Shown: piece after piece, positions 25,755 to 34,961 of the stretch
Layout of the letters: each line of letters begins with the position of its first letter
Numbering within the stretch: position 1 is the stretch's first letter
Assembly (NCBI GenBank): GCA_029391995.1
Contig: CP113924.1
Span: forward strand, 177,501-241,500
DNA from: Streptococcaceae bacterium ESL0729
GTDB taxonomy: Bacteria; Bacillota; Bacilli; Lactobacillales; Streptococcaceae
DNA: 64,000 nt
Direction of reading: 5' to 3'
Notes under the pieces: generated by a model
The model's database searches: none
What the model saw: only the letters and a program-made list of their open reading frames with translations
What the model was told of the DNA's origin: nothing
Program-made: the position numbers and the translations under genes

Positions 25755-26516
25755 ATGAAATTATCGATTCAAAAACTTGATATAGAAATCGGAAAGAATT
25801 CGATTGTCCGTAATGTTTCCTTGGAAGTACCTGATAAGAAAACAGTTGGACTCATCGGAGCTAACGGTTCTGGTAAATCAACCTTATTAAGAAGTATTTA
25901 CCGAAGCATTGCTCCAAAAGATGGGGCCATCTACCTGGATGATATTGATGTTTTAAATTCACCAAATAAGAAGGTAGCCAAGCATTTGGGCGTGGTTGGT
26001 CAGTTTAATGAACTAAATTTTGACCTAACGGTCGAACAGATGGTTTTACTAGGCCGAACACCTCACAAAAAAATGATGGAAGCAGATAATATTTATGACC
26101 ATCAAAGGGTTCAGGAAGCACTTTTGAGGACTAATTTGATGAATTATAAGGACAGGAGTTATCTGTCTCTATCTGGTGGGGAAAAACAAAGGGTAATACT
26201 TGCAAGGACGATAGCTCAGGAACCCCAGGTGATGATACTTGATGAGCCTACCAATCATTTAGACATCAGGTATCAGCTTGAAATTTTAACTGCAGTAAAG
26301 AATCTTAACATCACAACATTTGTCGCCCTCCATGATTTGGAACTTACGGCTTCATACTGTGATTACATATACGCCATGAAAAAAGGCGAAATTATTGCCC
26401 AAGGAACCCCTGAGGAGGTATTAACTGAAGAGTTAATCGAAGAAATATATCAGGTTAAGTGCCAGATATATGAAAATCCAATCACCCATAAACTGGGCTT
26501 TCATTATTCCATCTAA
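25755..26516 (+). CDS. ABC transporter ATPase, FecE/FhuC type
   Basis: 253 residues starting 3 bp after the permease stop. Walker A GANGSGKST (about 35-43), the Q-loop VVGQFNE, signature LSGGEKQ (about 138-144), Walker B VMILDEPTNHLD and the switch His in ALHDLEL are present. It powers uptake through the adjacent permease. Confidence 0.95.
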   Translation: MKLSIQKLDIEIGKNSIVRNVSLEVPDKKTVGLIGANGSGKSTLLRSIYRSIAPKDGAIYLDDIDVLNSPNKKVAKHLGVVGQFNELNFDLTVEQMVLLGRTPHKKMMEADNIYDHQRVQEALLRTNLMNYKDRSYLSLSGGEKQRVILARTIAQEPQVMILDEPTNHLDIRYQLEILTAVKNLNITTFVALHDLELTASYCDYIYAMKKGEIIAQGTPEEVLTEELIEEIYQVKCQIYENPITHKLGFHYSI

Positions 26517-26592
26517 GAATAGTGGAAGGCGGGTAACTTATAGTAAAGAATAATCTATCTGACAAGATAGGTTTGGAATATAGGAAGAAATT

Positions 26593-27627
26593 ATGAAAAA
26601 AATATTGATGACAGCCCTTCTTGGGGTATCAGTTCTAAGCCTTGCAGCTTGCGGCGGGAAAAGTACAGAAAAATCAACAGCACAAGCTAGTGATTCAGAT
26701 AAGACAACTTATCCTTTGACCATTAAAAACTACAGTAAGAGTGTAGGTAGTGACTCATCAGATCCAACTTGGCCTGAAAGTACCCAAACATTTACCCATG
26801 CTCCTAAAAAGGTAGTGGCCAATACTCGTCCTATGGCTGAACTTTTACTTCACCTGGGACTTGAAAAGTCAATTGCAGGTGTTGGAGCCGTTTTTGGTGA
26901 GAAAGATGAAAGCGTTGAAGCTTCATTTGACAAGCTTAAAAATCTTGGTAACAGCTATATTCCACAGGAGGTTGCCCTATCAGTTGACCCTGACTTTGTC
27001 TTTGGTCGTGGTGGTCTCTTTGAAAAATCTGAATGGGGAGTTGGTACAGTTGAATCCCTAAATGAGATGAAGATTCCTACTTATATCATGGAAACATCTA
27101 TCAATGGTGGAACATTTGACTCAATCTACAAGGATATTGATAATCTTGGTAAAATTTTTGATGTCGAAGCCAGTGCAGATAAGTTTAAAAAAGAGATTGA
27201 AGACCGTGAAGATGCCCTTAAGAACACTGTTAAAGATGTTAAGGAAACTCAAACATTTGCCTACATTCACTCTAATGACCCAGCAGAGATTAATGGCTAC
27301 TCACTAAAGGGTGATACTTTTGCTACCAGCCTGTTTGATATGTTGAAACTTAAGGAAGCTTACGATGTGCCGACAGGTACTGTAAGTATCGAGAAAATCA
27401 TCGAAGCCAACCCAGATGTTATCATTATTCCTAAGTGGGATGATACCGACAATGCTGAAAAGATGGTCGCAGGACTTTACACTAGTGATAAGGTATCAAG
27501 CCTAAAAGCGATCAAGAATAAAAAAGTCTACATCCTAAACTACAACTACCTATTTGGCTACAGCTACCAATCTCTTGCAGGATTTGAAGACTTTGCCAAG
27601 GTTTTATACCCTGAACTTGCTAAATAA
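26593..27627 (+). CDS. iron-compound-binding lipoprotein
   Basis: 344 residues. A signal peptide with the lipobox LAAC (Cys20) anchors it outside the membrane. Two lobes joined by a long helix (about 190-215) make the FhuD/BtuF type III fold: NTRPMAELLLHLGLEKSIAGVGA at lobe 1 and IEKIIEANPDVIIIP near lobe 2. It delivers the ligand to the FecCD permease. The ligand is not evident. Confidence 0.92.
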   Translation: MKKILMTALLGVSVLSLAACGGKSTEKSTAQASDSDKTTYPLTIKNYSKSVGSDSSDPTWPESTQTFTHAPKKVVANTRPMAELLLHLGLEKSIAGVGAVFGEKDESVEASFDKLKNLGNSYIPQEVALSVDPDFVFGRGGLFEKSEWGVGTVESLNEMKIPTYIMETSINGGTFDSIYKDIDNLGKIFDVEASADKFKKEIEDREDALKNTVKDVKETQTFAYIHSNDPAEINGYSLKGDTFATSLFDMLKLKEAYDVPTGTVSIEKIIEANPDVIIIPKWDDTDNAEKMVAGLYTSDKVSSLKAIKNKKVYILNYNYLFGYSYQSLAGFEDFAKVLYPELAK

Positions 27628-27638
27628 GAGGTAGTAGG

Positions 27639-28652
27639 ATGACAAATGAAGTTTATGATCTTGTAATCGTAGGAGGTGGCCCAGCAGGCCTTTACAGTAG
27701 CTTTGCCTGTGGTATGCGGGGGATACGTGCAAAAATGCTTGAAGCACGAGACTCTTTAGGTGGACGAATGACAGCATACCAGGACAAGCTTGTGTGGGAT
27801 TTAGGCGGTAGCCAGGGCAAACTTGCTAGTGATATCGCTAATAACTTACTTGCAGCAAATCAAGAGTTTGAGCCAGATATTAGCTATAACCAGCAGGTTA
27901 AAAGGATTAAAAAAGAAGCAACAGGCTTTAGCCTGACTAGTCAAGACGGTCAGGAATATAAGGCAAAAACTGTTATCTTGGCTTCTTCCCTAGGGATTAT
28001 TAGGGCAAAAAAATTAGCTATTCCAGCTGACTATGAAAACCTATCTTATCCGGTAGAAGAGGTGCTTAATTTCAGGGACTATCAGGATAAAACTGTGCTT
28101 CTTTACGGGGACCCTGAGTATTTAATTAACTATGCTAATTTACTTGGTCAGCTTGCAAAATCGCTCATCTTGGTTAGTAAAAAAGAAGAGTTCCCTAAAG
28201 ATGTGGACTTTTCAGCAAATGTGACCCTTGTAAAAAATGCGGAAATCGCTAGTTTTTCAGATGAAGCTGGCCTAATAACTTCAGTTAGTCTATCAGATGG
28301 ACAAAGCTTCCCTGTTTCAAATGTCTTAGTAAATATTGGCATGAAACGTGAGGCAAACACCATTGACTTTGCGAACTTCGAGCTTGAGACTGTTGACCAC
28401 CATGGTCATGAGTTTATCAAGAATGAGGCAGATACAAGTACAAGTGTTGAAGGTTTATTTGTTGTAGGTGATTTGGGGAATTACCCTGATAAAAATTACA
28501 TGCTAGCCTCTTGCATGTTAGAGGGGACCAATGCAGCATCTAAAGTAGCCCGCTATCTTGACGCTAGTGCTAAACCACAAATTACCGTCTCAACTCATAA
28601 TGAGCTCTTTAAGGCAAAAAACCAAGAAAAGATTGCCAAATATTTTTCTTGA
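27639..28652 (+). CDS. FAD-dependent NAD(P)H oxidoreductase
   Basis: 337 residues beginning 11 bp after the lipoprotein gene with a GAGGTAG ribosome site. The FAD motif GGGPAGLYSS is at residues 11-20, and FVVGDLGN near the C-terminal third binds FAD. There is no CxxC redox pair, so it is not thioredoxin reductase; it resembles type-2 ferredoxin/flavodoxin-NADP reductases and the IruO class. In this operon it probably releases iron from the imported complex by reduction. Confidence 0.8.
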   Translation: MTNEVYDLVIVGGGPAGLYSSFACGMRGIRAKMLEARDSLGGRMTAYQDKLVWDLGGSQGKLASDIANNLLAANQEFEPDISYNQQVKRIKKEATGFSLTSQDGQEYKAKTVILASSLGIIRAKKLAIPADYENLSYPVEEVLNFRDYQDKTVLLYGDPEYLINYANLLGQLAKSLILVSKKEEFPKDVDFSANVTLVKNAEIASFSDEAGLITSVSLSDGQSFPVSNVLVNIGMKREANTIDFANFELETVDHHGHEFIKNEADTSTSVEGLFVVGDLGNYPDKNYMLASCMLEGTNAASKVARYLDASAKPQITVSTHNELFKAKNQEKIAKYFS

Positions 28653-28654
28653 TT

Positions 28655-28681
28655 AAAAGGTACCAATCGGTGTCTTTTTTG
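28655..28681 (+). terminator. terminator of the iron-type uptake operon
   Basis: AAAAGGTACC / GGTGTCTTTT (with G-U pairs) and a T-run. Confidence 0.65.
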
Positions 28682-28827
28682 TTTGTTAAAGCATGTTAAT
28701 TAATTTTATAGATTACTTTTATTTTAAATATATAGAATCAGAATGCTTTTACATTTAGCCAAAATTTTGTTATACTTGAACCCGAGAGCCTTTTTTAGGT
28801 CTAAGTAAAATATAAGGAAGAATTAAA

Positions 28828-30663
28828 TTGACAAAATTACGTGAAGATATCCGCAACGTTGCGATTATTGCCCACGTTGACCACGGAAAAACTACCCTGG
28901 TTGATGAGCTTTTAAAACAGTCAGACACACTTGATGACCACTTTACGCTTCAAGAGCGTGCCATGGACTCAAATGCCATTGAAAAAGAACGCGGGATTAC
29001 AATCCTTGCTAAAAATACTGCCGTATCATATAACGGTACTCGTATCAACATCCTTGATACACCAGGTCACGCGGACTTCGGTGGAGAAGTTGAACGTATC
29101 ATGAAAATGGTTGACGGGGTTGTTCTTGTAGTTGATGCCTATGAAGGAACAATGCCACAAACTCGTTTCGTACTTAAGAAAGCACTTGATCAAAAACTAA
29201 CTCCAATCGTTGTAGTTAACAAGATCGACAAACCATCAGCACGTCCTGCTGAAGTAGTTGACGAAGTTCTTGAACTATTCATCGAGCTAGGTGCAGACGA
29301 CGACCAACTTGACTTCCCAGTAATCTACGCTGCAGCCCTTAACGGAACATCAAGCCTATCTGATGATGTAGCTGATCAGGAAGAAACAATGGCGCCAATC
29401 TTTGATACAATCATCGAACACATTCCAGCACCAGTTGACAACTCTGATGAGCCCCTTCAATTCCAAGTATCACTACTTGACTACAACGACTACGTAGGTC
29501 GTATCGGGATTGGACGTGTCTTCCGCGGAACAATCAAGGTTGGGGACAATGTAACCCTTTCTAAGCTTGACGGAACTACACAAAACTTCCGTGTAACTAA
29601 ACTATTTGGTTTCTTCGGTCTTGAACGTCGTGAAATCCAAGAAGCAAAAGCTGGAGATTTGATTGCTGTATCTGGTATGGCTGACATCTTCGTTGGGGAA
29701 ACTGTAACTCCAACTGACGCTGTTGAAGCTCTTCCAATCCTTCACATCGATGAGCCAACTCTTCAAATGACCTTCCTAGTTAACAACTCACCATTCGCTG
29801 GACGCGAAGGTAAATTTGTAACTTCTCGTAAGGTTGAAGAACGTCTTGAGTCTGAGCTTCAAACAGACGTTTCACTTCGCGTTGACCCAACTGATTCACC
29901 AGACCGCTGGACTGTATCAGGACGTGGTGAACTCCACCTTTCAATCCTTATTGAAAACATGCGTCGTGAAGGATACGAACTTCAAGTATCTCGTCCAGAG
30001 GTTATCGTAAAAGAAATCGACGGCGTTAAATGCGAACCATTTGAACGTGTTCAAATCGATACTCCTGAAGAATACCAAGGAAGCATCATCCAAAGCCTTT
30101 CTGAGCGTAAGGGTGAGATGCTTGACATGCAAAACGTTGGTAACGGACAAGTCCGTCTGATCTTCCTAGTTCCAGCTCGTGGACTTATCGGATACTCAAC
30201 AGACTTCCTATCAATGACTCGTGGATACGGAATCATGAACCACACATTCGACCAATACATGCCACTTATCCAAGGTGAAATTGGTGGACGTAACCGTGGT
30301 GCCCTAGTATCAATCGATACTGGTAAGGCTACAACTTACTCAATCATGTCAGTTGAGGAACGCGGAACAATCTTTGTTAACCCAGGAACTGAAGTTTACG
30401 AAGGAATGATCATCGGTGAAAACAGCCGTGACAACGACCTTACAGTAAACATCACAAAAGCTAAACAAATGACAAACGTGCGTTCTGCTAACAAGGACCA
30501 AACTTCAGTTATCAAAACTCCACGCATTCTTACTCTTGAGGAATCACTTGAATTCCTTAACGACGATGAATACATGGAAGTAACACCTGAGTCAATCCGC
30601 CTTCGTAAGCAAATCCTTAACAAGGCTGAGCGTGAGAAAGCTAACAAAAAGAAAAAAAGCTAA
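28828..30663 (+). CDS. typA: ribosome-associated GTPase TypA/BipA
   Basis: 611 residues, with start codon TTG at 28828 after AAGGAAG. The translation-factor G domain has AHVDHGKTT (about 14-22), the effector RGITI, DTPGH and NKID. Domain II, the EF-G-like III and V domains and the TypA-specific C-terminal domain follow. It aids ribosome assembly and stress adaptation. Codon bias is strong. It is followed by a hairpin terminator. Confidence 0.97.
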   Translation: MTKLREDIRNVAIIAHVDHGKTTLVDELLKQSDTLDDHFTLQERAMDSNAIEKERGITILAKNTAVSYNGTRINILDTPGHADFGGEVERIMKMVDGVVLVVDAYEGTMPQTRFVLKKALDQKLTPIVVVNKIDKPSARPAEVVDEVLELFIELGADDDQLDFPVIYAAALNGTSSLSDDVADQEETMAPIFDTIIEHIPAPVDNSDEPLQFQVSLLDYNDYVGRIGIGRVFRGTIKVGDNVTLSKLDGTTQNFRVTKLFGFFGLERREIQEAKAGDLIAVSGMADIFVGETVTPTDAVEALPILHIDEPTLQMTFLVNNSPFAGREGKFVTSRKVEERLESELQTDVSLRVDPTDSPDRWTVSGRGELHLSILIENMRREGYELQVSRPEVIVKEIDGVKCEPFERVQIDTPEEYQGSIIQSLSERKGEMLDMQNVGNGQVRLIFLVPARGLIGYSTDFLSMTRGYGIMNHTFDQYMPLIQGEIGGRNRGALVSIDTGKATTYSIMSVEERGTIFVNPGTEVYEGMIIGENSRDNDLTVNITKAKQMTNVRSANKDQTSVIKTPRILTLEESLEFLNDDEYMEVTPESIRLRKQILNKAEREKANKKKKS

Positions 30664-30713
30664 TAGTTTAGACTATAACTTTTGACATAATAGATGCTAC
30701 TGCATCTGAGAGG

Positions 30714-30736
30714 GCCTGAAATTTTCAGGCTTTTTT
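30714..30736 (+). terminator. typA terminator
   Basis: The perfect stem GCCTGAAA / TTTCAGGC is followed by six Ts. The last T and the next bases (TGG) form the extension of the next gene's -10. Confidence 0.85.
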
Positions 30737-30744
30737 GGTAAAAT
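30736..30744 (+). promoter_or_regulatory. extended -10 predicting a leaderless tsaE mRNA
   Basis: TGG plus TAAAAT (30739-30744) ends 6 nt before the ATG, and no purine-rich ribosome site exists between the terminator and the start. Confidence 0.6.
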
Positions 30745-30750
30745 AAAATT

Positions 30751-31191
30751 ATGAAATTAAATGAAGAAGCAATGCTAGCCTTTGCAGAAGGCCTAGCTCA
30801 TAAATTACAAGCTGGTGACGTTATCATTTTAACAGGTGATTTGGGTGCCGGAAAGACCACATTTACTAAGGGCCTAGGCCGCGGACTTGGGATTAAACAA
30901 ATGATAAAAAGTCCAACTTATACAATTGTCCGTGAGTATGCTGGACGTCTTCCCCTTTATCACATGGATGTTTACCGTATCGGTGATGATCCAGACTCAA
31001 TTGACCTTGATTCTTATTTATTTGGAGACGGTGTAAGTATTATCGAGTGGGGAAACTTACTTGAAGAGGATTTACCAGATGAGTACTTGGAAATTATTTT
31101 TGAAAGGCTAGACGAGGCAAGAGAGATTAAACTTGTCAGTCACGGTAAAAAATATGAACGATTTGAAGATCTGGTAGATGGTGAATTGTAA
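30751..31191 (+). CDS. tsaE: tRNA threonylcarbamoyladenosine biosynthesis ATPase
   Basis: 146 residues. Walker A GDLGAGKTTFTKG (about 30-42), the conserved SPTYTIVREY (about 55-64) and IEWG near 93-96 define TsaE, which cycles the TsaB-TsaD complex making t6A37 in ANN-decoding tRNAs. It has no Shine-Dalgarno and its ATG lies 6 nt after a -10 hexamer. An LCP gene follows, as in other streptococci, though the GNAT gene usually between them is absent here. Confidence 0.95.
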   Translation: MKLNEEAMLAFAEGLAHKLQAGDVIILTGDLGAGKTTFTKGLGRGLGIKQMIKSPTYTIVREYAGRLPLYHMDVYRIGDDPDSIDLDSYLFGDGVSIIEWGNLLEEDLPDEYLEIIFERLDEAREIKLVSHGKKYERFEDLVDGEL

Positions 31192-31295
31192 GGTAAATTC
31201 TTAACTTTTATATTACAAATGCCTAAACTATGTTGATTAACTCTTTAAAGAATGAGATAATCAGCCGTATATAAGAAAAAATAGGGAGATTGATA

Positions 31296-32453
31296 GTGAA
31301 ATACGGAAGGAAGATAGTAGGTGCAATTTTTATGGGCCTAGCTGTCACTTTAATAGCCGCAGGTGTGTATGCCTATACGGTAGTACATAAGGCAGAGGAT
31401 ATTATGTCCTCAACTTACGACGACTTAGGACTTGAAAGCACAGGTGTCCAATTTGATGCCTCAAAACCTTTTAGTATCCTTTTAATGGGTATTGATACTG
31501 GAGGAGAGGGCCGTGAGGACCCTTGGGACGGTCGAAGCGACTCAATGATGGTTGCAACGGTTAACCCTAAAACCAAGGAGACAACCCTAATAAGCCTTGA
31601 GCGAGACATGCTGATTGACCTTGTTGATACAGATGGGAATTCAACCAACGAGCTTCATAAACTTAATGATGCCTATGCCATTGATGGGGCCAAAATGAGT
31701 ATCGCTAACGTTCAAAAACTTTTGAATACTGATATCGACTCTTATGCTCTGATCAATATGGAGGGTCTGGCAACTCTTGTCGATGCTGTAGGTGGTATTA
31801 CCGTCAACAATACCTTGGGTGAGACAATCTCGATTGAGGAAACAGAGCCTGATTATAAGGCGACAGTTGAGCCAGGAGTTCAGCACATTAACGGAGACCA
31901 AGCCCTGGTTTATGCACGGATGCGCCACCAGGACCCAGAAGGCGACATTGGCCGTCAAACTAGGCAGCGTGAGGTTATCAGCCAGGTTATTAAAAAGCTT
32001 CTAAGTATGGATAGTATCTCCAACTACCAGAAGATTCTTAAGGCCTTGAGTGGTAATATTAAAACAAATATTAAGATTGACGCAGGATCAGTCTCTCATC
32101 TCTTAAAATATAAGGATTCCCTAGAAAATATTAATACCATTAAGCTTCAGGGTGTTGGTGAAATGATTAATGAAATTTCTTATCAGGTGATGCCAGCAGA
32201 TAATTTACTTAGTGCCCAAAATGCGGTTAAGCGTTCCCTTGATGAAGAAACAAGTGACAAGCTTGATTCAGGTATTGTGACCTTCGAATCATACTATGGT
32301 ACCTATCCTAGCCTTTATGAGCGTCCCCTTTTAACCATTGGTCAAAAGGGTAAGACACCAGTTTCTTACTATTTGAACTTAGACGGGACTGAATCAAGTG
32401 AGACAGTAGCAAGCTCTGCTTCTGAGGAAGCTGAAAGCTCAAGCTCAAATTGA
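31296..32453 (+). CDS. LytR-CpsA-Psr family wall-glycan ligase
   Basis: 385 residues from GTG 31296, 7 nt after GGGAG; a TTG at 31290 is too close to that site. One N-terminal membrane helix (about 8-28), then the LCP domain with MGIDTGGEGREDPWDGRSDSMM (about 64-85) and LISLERDML, and the later QTRQREV motif. The pyrophosphate-binding Arg and Asp residues are all present. It ends in a Ser/Glu-rich tail. It transfers lipid-linked wall polymers to peptidoglycan outside the cell. Confidence 0.92.
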   Translation: MKYGRKIVGAIFMGLAVTLIAAGVYAYTVVHKAEDIMSSTYDDLGLESTGVQFDASKPFSILLMGIDTGGEGREDPWDGRSDSMMVATVNPKTKETTLISLERDMLIDLVDTDGNSTNELHKLNDAYAIDGAKMSIANVQKLLNTDIDSYALINMEGLATLVDAVGGITVNNTLGETISIEETEPDYKATVEPGVQHINGDQALVYARMRHQDPEGDIGRQTRQREVISQVIKKLLSMDSISNYQKILKALSGNIKTNIKIDAGSVSHLLKYKDSLENINTIKLQGVGEMINEISYQVMPADNLLSAQNAVKRSLDEETSDKLDSGIVTFESYYGTYPSLYERPLLTIGQKGKTPVSYYLNLDGTESSETVASSASEEAESSSSN

Positions 32454-32476
32454 TTCCTCTAAATCTTAAAAAGCAA

Positions 32477-32504
32477 TTGACAAGTTGTGAAAATTTGTTA
32501 AAAT
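32477..32504 (+). promoter_or_regulatory. promoter of tRNA-Arg
   Basis: TTGACA (32477-32482), 16 bp, TAAAAT (32499-32504); the overlapping TATAAT at 32504-32509 is an alternative with a 21-bp gap. Confidence 0.6.
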
Positions 32505-32558
32505 ATAATTAGCGTTTACACGACCTATAACTTACTGTAATAGGGGCTTGTGTGACTT

Positions 32559-32632
32559 GTTTCAATAGCTCAGCTGGATAGAGCATTCGCCTTCTAAGCG
32601 AACGGTCGGGGGTTCGAATCCCTCTTGAAACG
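32559..32632 (+). tRNA. tRNA-Arg (anticodon UCU)
   Basis: 74 nt cloverleaf. The acceptor stem GTTTCAA pairs with TTGAAAC and G is the discriminator base. The D arm contains AGCTCAGCTGGATAGAGCA, the anticodon loop is CTTCTAA with TCT, and the T arm is GGGGG-TTCGAAT-CCCTC. No CCA is encoded. It reads AGA codons, the favoured Arg pair in low-GC genomes. Confidence 0.95.
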
Positions 32633-32643
32633 CTCTTTATATT

Positions 32644-32673
32644 GGAACCCGTCCTAGGATGGGTTCTTTTTTG
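32644..32673 (+). terminator. tRNA-Arg terminator
   Basis: GAACCCGTCC / GGATGGGTTC with TTTTTT, 12 nt after the tRNA. Confidence 0.85.
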
Positions 32674-32718
32674 ATATATAAGATCTGTTTTGGTAATATT
32701 CTCTAAAGGAGATTATTT

Positions 32719-33267
32719 ATGAAATTAATGACAGATCACTTGCTTCTTAGACCCTGGTCTCTTGAGGATGTAGAGGGCCTATACAAGTATGCACAGAGTC
32801 CAGAGATTGGTTCTATGGCTGGATGGCCAAGGCATGAAAGTCTTGCTGACAGTAAATGGTGCCTGGAAAATATTCTAATGACTGATTTGAGCTATGCCTT
32901 AACCTTGAAGGAAGATTCGTCTCAAGTCATAGGAGCCATTGCCCTTAAGGTCAATGAAGATTTAGGTGCAGAGGATTTGGAACTTGGTTACTGGTTGGGT
33001 AGGCCTTTTTGGGGTCAAGGTTTGATACCTGAAGCAGTTGAGGAGCTGAATAGATATGCTTTTACCAATAATCTAGCCCAGACCATATGGTGTCAGACCT
33101 ATGCCCATAATTTGAATTCAAAGAGGGTACAGGAAAAAACAGGATTTATTTATGAAAAAACAGTCAAAGATGTTTTTTCTCAGTTTTTAAATAAAACTGT
33201 GGATTTAGATTTTAGCCGCTTGGATAAGGCTTCTTGGTTTGAAAATTTAGCCCAAATAAAAAGTTAA
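32719..33267 (+). CDS. GNAT acetyltransferase, RimJ/RimL type
   Basis: 182 residues with SD AAAGGAG. The RimL-like order is LLLRPWSLEDVEGLYKYAQSPEI, then GAIALKV, LGYWLGRPFWGQGLIPEAV (acetyl-CoA pyrophosphate loop, about 92-110) and N-SKRVQEKTGF. It uses acetyl-CoA to modify an amine, often a protein N terminus; the substrate here is unknown. Confidence 0.85.
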   Translation: MKLMTDHLLLRPWSLEDVEGLYKYAQSPEIGSMAGWPRHESLADSKWCLENILMTDLSYALTLKEDSSQVIGAIALKVNEDLGAEDLELGYWLGRPFWGQGLIPEAVEELNRYAFTNNLAQTIWCQTYAHNLNSKRVQEKTGFIYEKTVKDVFSQFLNKTVDLDFSRLDKASWFENLAQIKS

Positions 33268-33288
33268 TGGATTATCCATTAACTTTTT
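33258..33288. terminator. bidirectional terminator between two GNAT genes
   Basis: AAAAAGTTAATGGAT / ATTAACTTTTT hairpin covering the end of both convergent genes. Confidence 0.85.
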
Positions 33289-33721
33289 ATATTTCCATGG
33301 CCATATTTACGTGGTCAATGCCAGCTTCTTCAAAAATTTGACCAAATTCCTTAAAACCAAAGCCTTGGTAGAAGCCTTTAGCTGTTAGTTGGGCATGAAG
33401 GCTAATTTTTTCAAATTTTTCTGCCCTAGAAAAGGCTAGAAGGTCATTAACCAAGGTTTTAGCATAGCCCTGTCCTCTGAAATCCTTTAAAACCGCCATC
33501 CTTTGGAGGACAAATTCCTTTTTATTTAGGGGAAGTAGTCTTGCTGTGGCTACAGCTTCCTTGTCATCATTATATAAGACAAAGTGAATACATAAGGGTT
33601 CTTCAGCATCGACCTCCATTGAATAAGGTACACCTTGTTCCTCAACAAAAACTTTAGTGCGAATCCTTAGGGCATCCAGGTAGGTTTGTGATAAGGTGTC
33701 TCTTGTTAATTTTATTTCCAT
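33287..33721 (-). CDS. GNAT acetyltransferase, ElaA-like
   Basis: 144 residues from the ATG at 33721, which has AAGGA upstream; the frame extends 31 codons further but would overlap the promoter of the divergent permease. FVEEQGVPYSMEVDAEEPLCIHFVLY and the acetyl-CoA loop VLKDFRGQGYAKTLVNDLL are seen. The family is close to ElaA/YjcF. Substrate unknown. Confidence 0.85.
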   Translation of the reverse strand: MEIKLTRDTLSQTYLDALRIRTKVFVEEQGVPYSMEVDAEEPLCIHFVLYNDDKEAVATARLLPLNKKEFVLQRMAVLKDFRGQGYAKTLVNDLLAFSRAEKFEKISLHAQLTAKGFYQGFGFKEFGQIFEEAGIDHVNMAMEI

Positions 33722-33797
33722 ATATAATCCTTCTAAAAATTTCTTAAATAAATTATAATATAAAGAAGTTTCATCAGCAAATATATGAAGGAGATCT

Positions 33798-34898
33798 ATG
33801 TTTAAAAATAGCAAATTATTCTTTTGGACAGTTGAAATATTGGCTCTTGCCCTACTTACTTTGGTCCTAACTCAGATGGATTTTCTTTTTCATCCTCTGG
33901 TTAGTCTTTTTGGAACAGTCTTTATCCCCTTTTTGATTGCAGGATTTTTATACTATTCCTTCAATCCCTTGATTGAATTTTTGGAAGCAAACTTTAAACT
34001 TAAACGTTCCTTGGGAATTATGATTGTTTTCATCCTTCTAATCGGAATTATTGTCTTCTTAGTTGTAAGTTTTGTACCGACCATTATTAATCAGCTGGGA
34101 GGCTTAGTAAATTCGACAGCCAGTGCCATTCCAGACATCCAAAAGTGGATTTCTGACTTAGCCCTAAGGGATGAGTTTAAAAATATTGACTTAAATGGCA
34201 CCTTTGAAAAGTTAAATCTATCTTATTCTGAGATTTTGAAAAATATCTTAAATGGCATTAGTTTTAGCTTGGGCGGAATGTTTTCGACAGTTACCAAAAT
34301 TGGTATGATTTTAATCCTTGCACCAATTCTTTTATTTTACATGCTCAAGGACGGAAAGAAGCTACTTCCTAGCTTGAAGAAAAATGTCCTTAAAAATGAT
34401 AAGTACGGGGTGGCTTCCCTCCTAGAAACCCTAAATAATACCATGTCCCGCTATATATTAGGTTCAGCTATTGATTGCTCGATTATTTTTGTGGCAGTCT
34501 TTGCGGGTTATCTATTTATGGGTATACCTTACGCCTTTTTACTGGCAACTTTCTCAGCCATAATGAACTTGATTCCTTATCTTGGGCCCTACCTTGGAAT
34601 CATGCCCATGATTCTTGTTGTAGCAGTTGATGACTGGAAGAAGGCCTTGATTGCAGCAATCTATGTCATGATTGTCCAGCAAATTGATGGTAATTTTATC
34701 TATCCAAGGGTGGTAGGTAATGCCATGAAGATTCATCCAGTTACTATTATGCTTTTGATGCTGGTTGTCGGCAATTTATATGGGCTTTTGGGGATGATAG
34801 TAGCAGTACCAGCTTATTCTTTAATTAAGGATTTAATAAAATTTGCTTTTACAAGCTATGAAAATAGAAAAATAGCTAAGCAAATTAGCCCTAAATAG
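33798..34898 (+). CDS. AI-2E family membrane transporter (PerM-like)
   Basis: 366 residues, SD AAGGAG 4 nt before the ATG. Eight predicted helices, with a large soluble region (about 95-150) after the third and the conserved LGPYLGIMPMILV and QQIDGNFIYPRVVGNAMKIHP motifs near the C terminus. Members export autoinducer-2 or act as Na+/H+ antiporters; which applies here is not evident. Confidence 0.85.
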   Translation: MFKNSKLFFWTVEILALALLTLVLTQMDFLFHPLVSLFGTVFIPFLIAGFLYYSFNPLIEFLEANFKLKRSLGIMIVFILLIGIIVFLVVSFVPTIINQLGGLVNSTASAIPDIQKWISDLALRDEFKNIDLNGTFEKLNLSYSEILKNILNGISFSLGGMFSTVTKIGMILILAPILLFYMLKDGKKLLPSLKKNVLKNDKYGVASLLETLNNTMSRYILGSAIDCSIIFVAVFAGYLFMGIPYAFLLATFSAIMNLIPYLGPYLGIMPMILVVAVDDWKKALIAAIYVMIVQQIDGNFIYPRVVGNAMKIHPVTIMLLMLVVGNLYGLLGMIVAVPAYSLIKDLIKFAFTSYENRKIAKQISPK

Positions 34899-34961
34899 TT
34901 AAAGTATGATATAATCATACTACCTTTAAAAAATTAGAAAAATAGGAGAAATAGAAGAAAT

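Noticed and set aside
32559-32632. tRNA-Arg as an integration site
   Set aside because: There is no integrase nearby and no repeat of the tRNA 3' end; ordinary host genes flank it.
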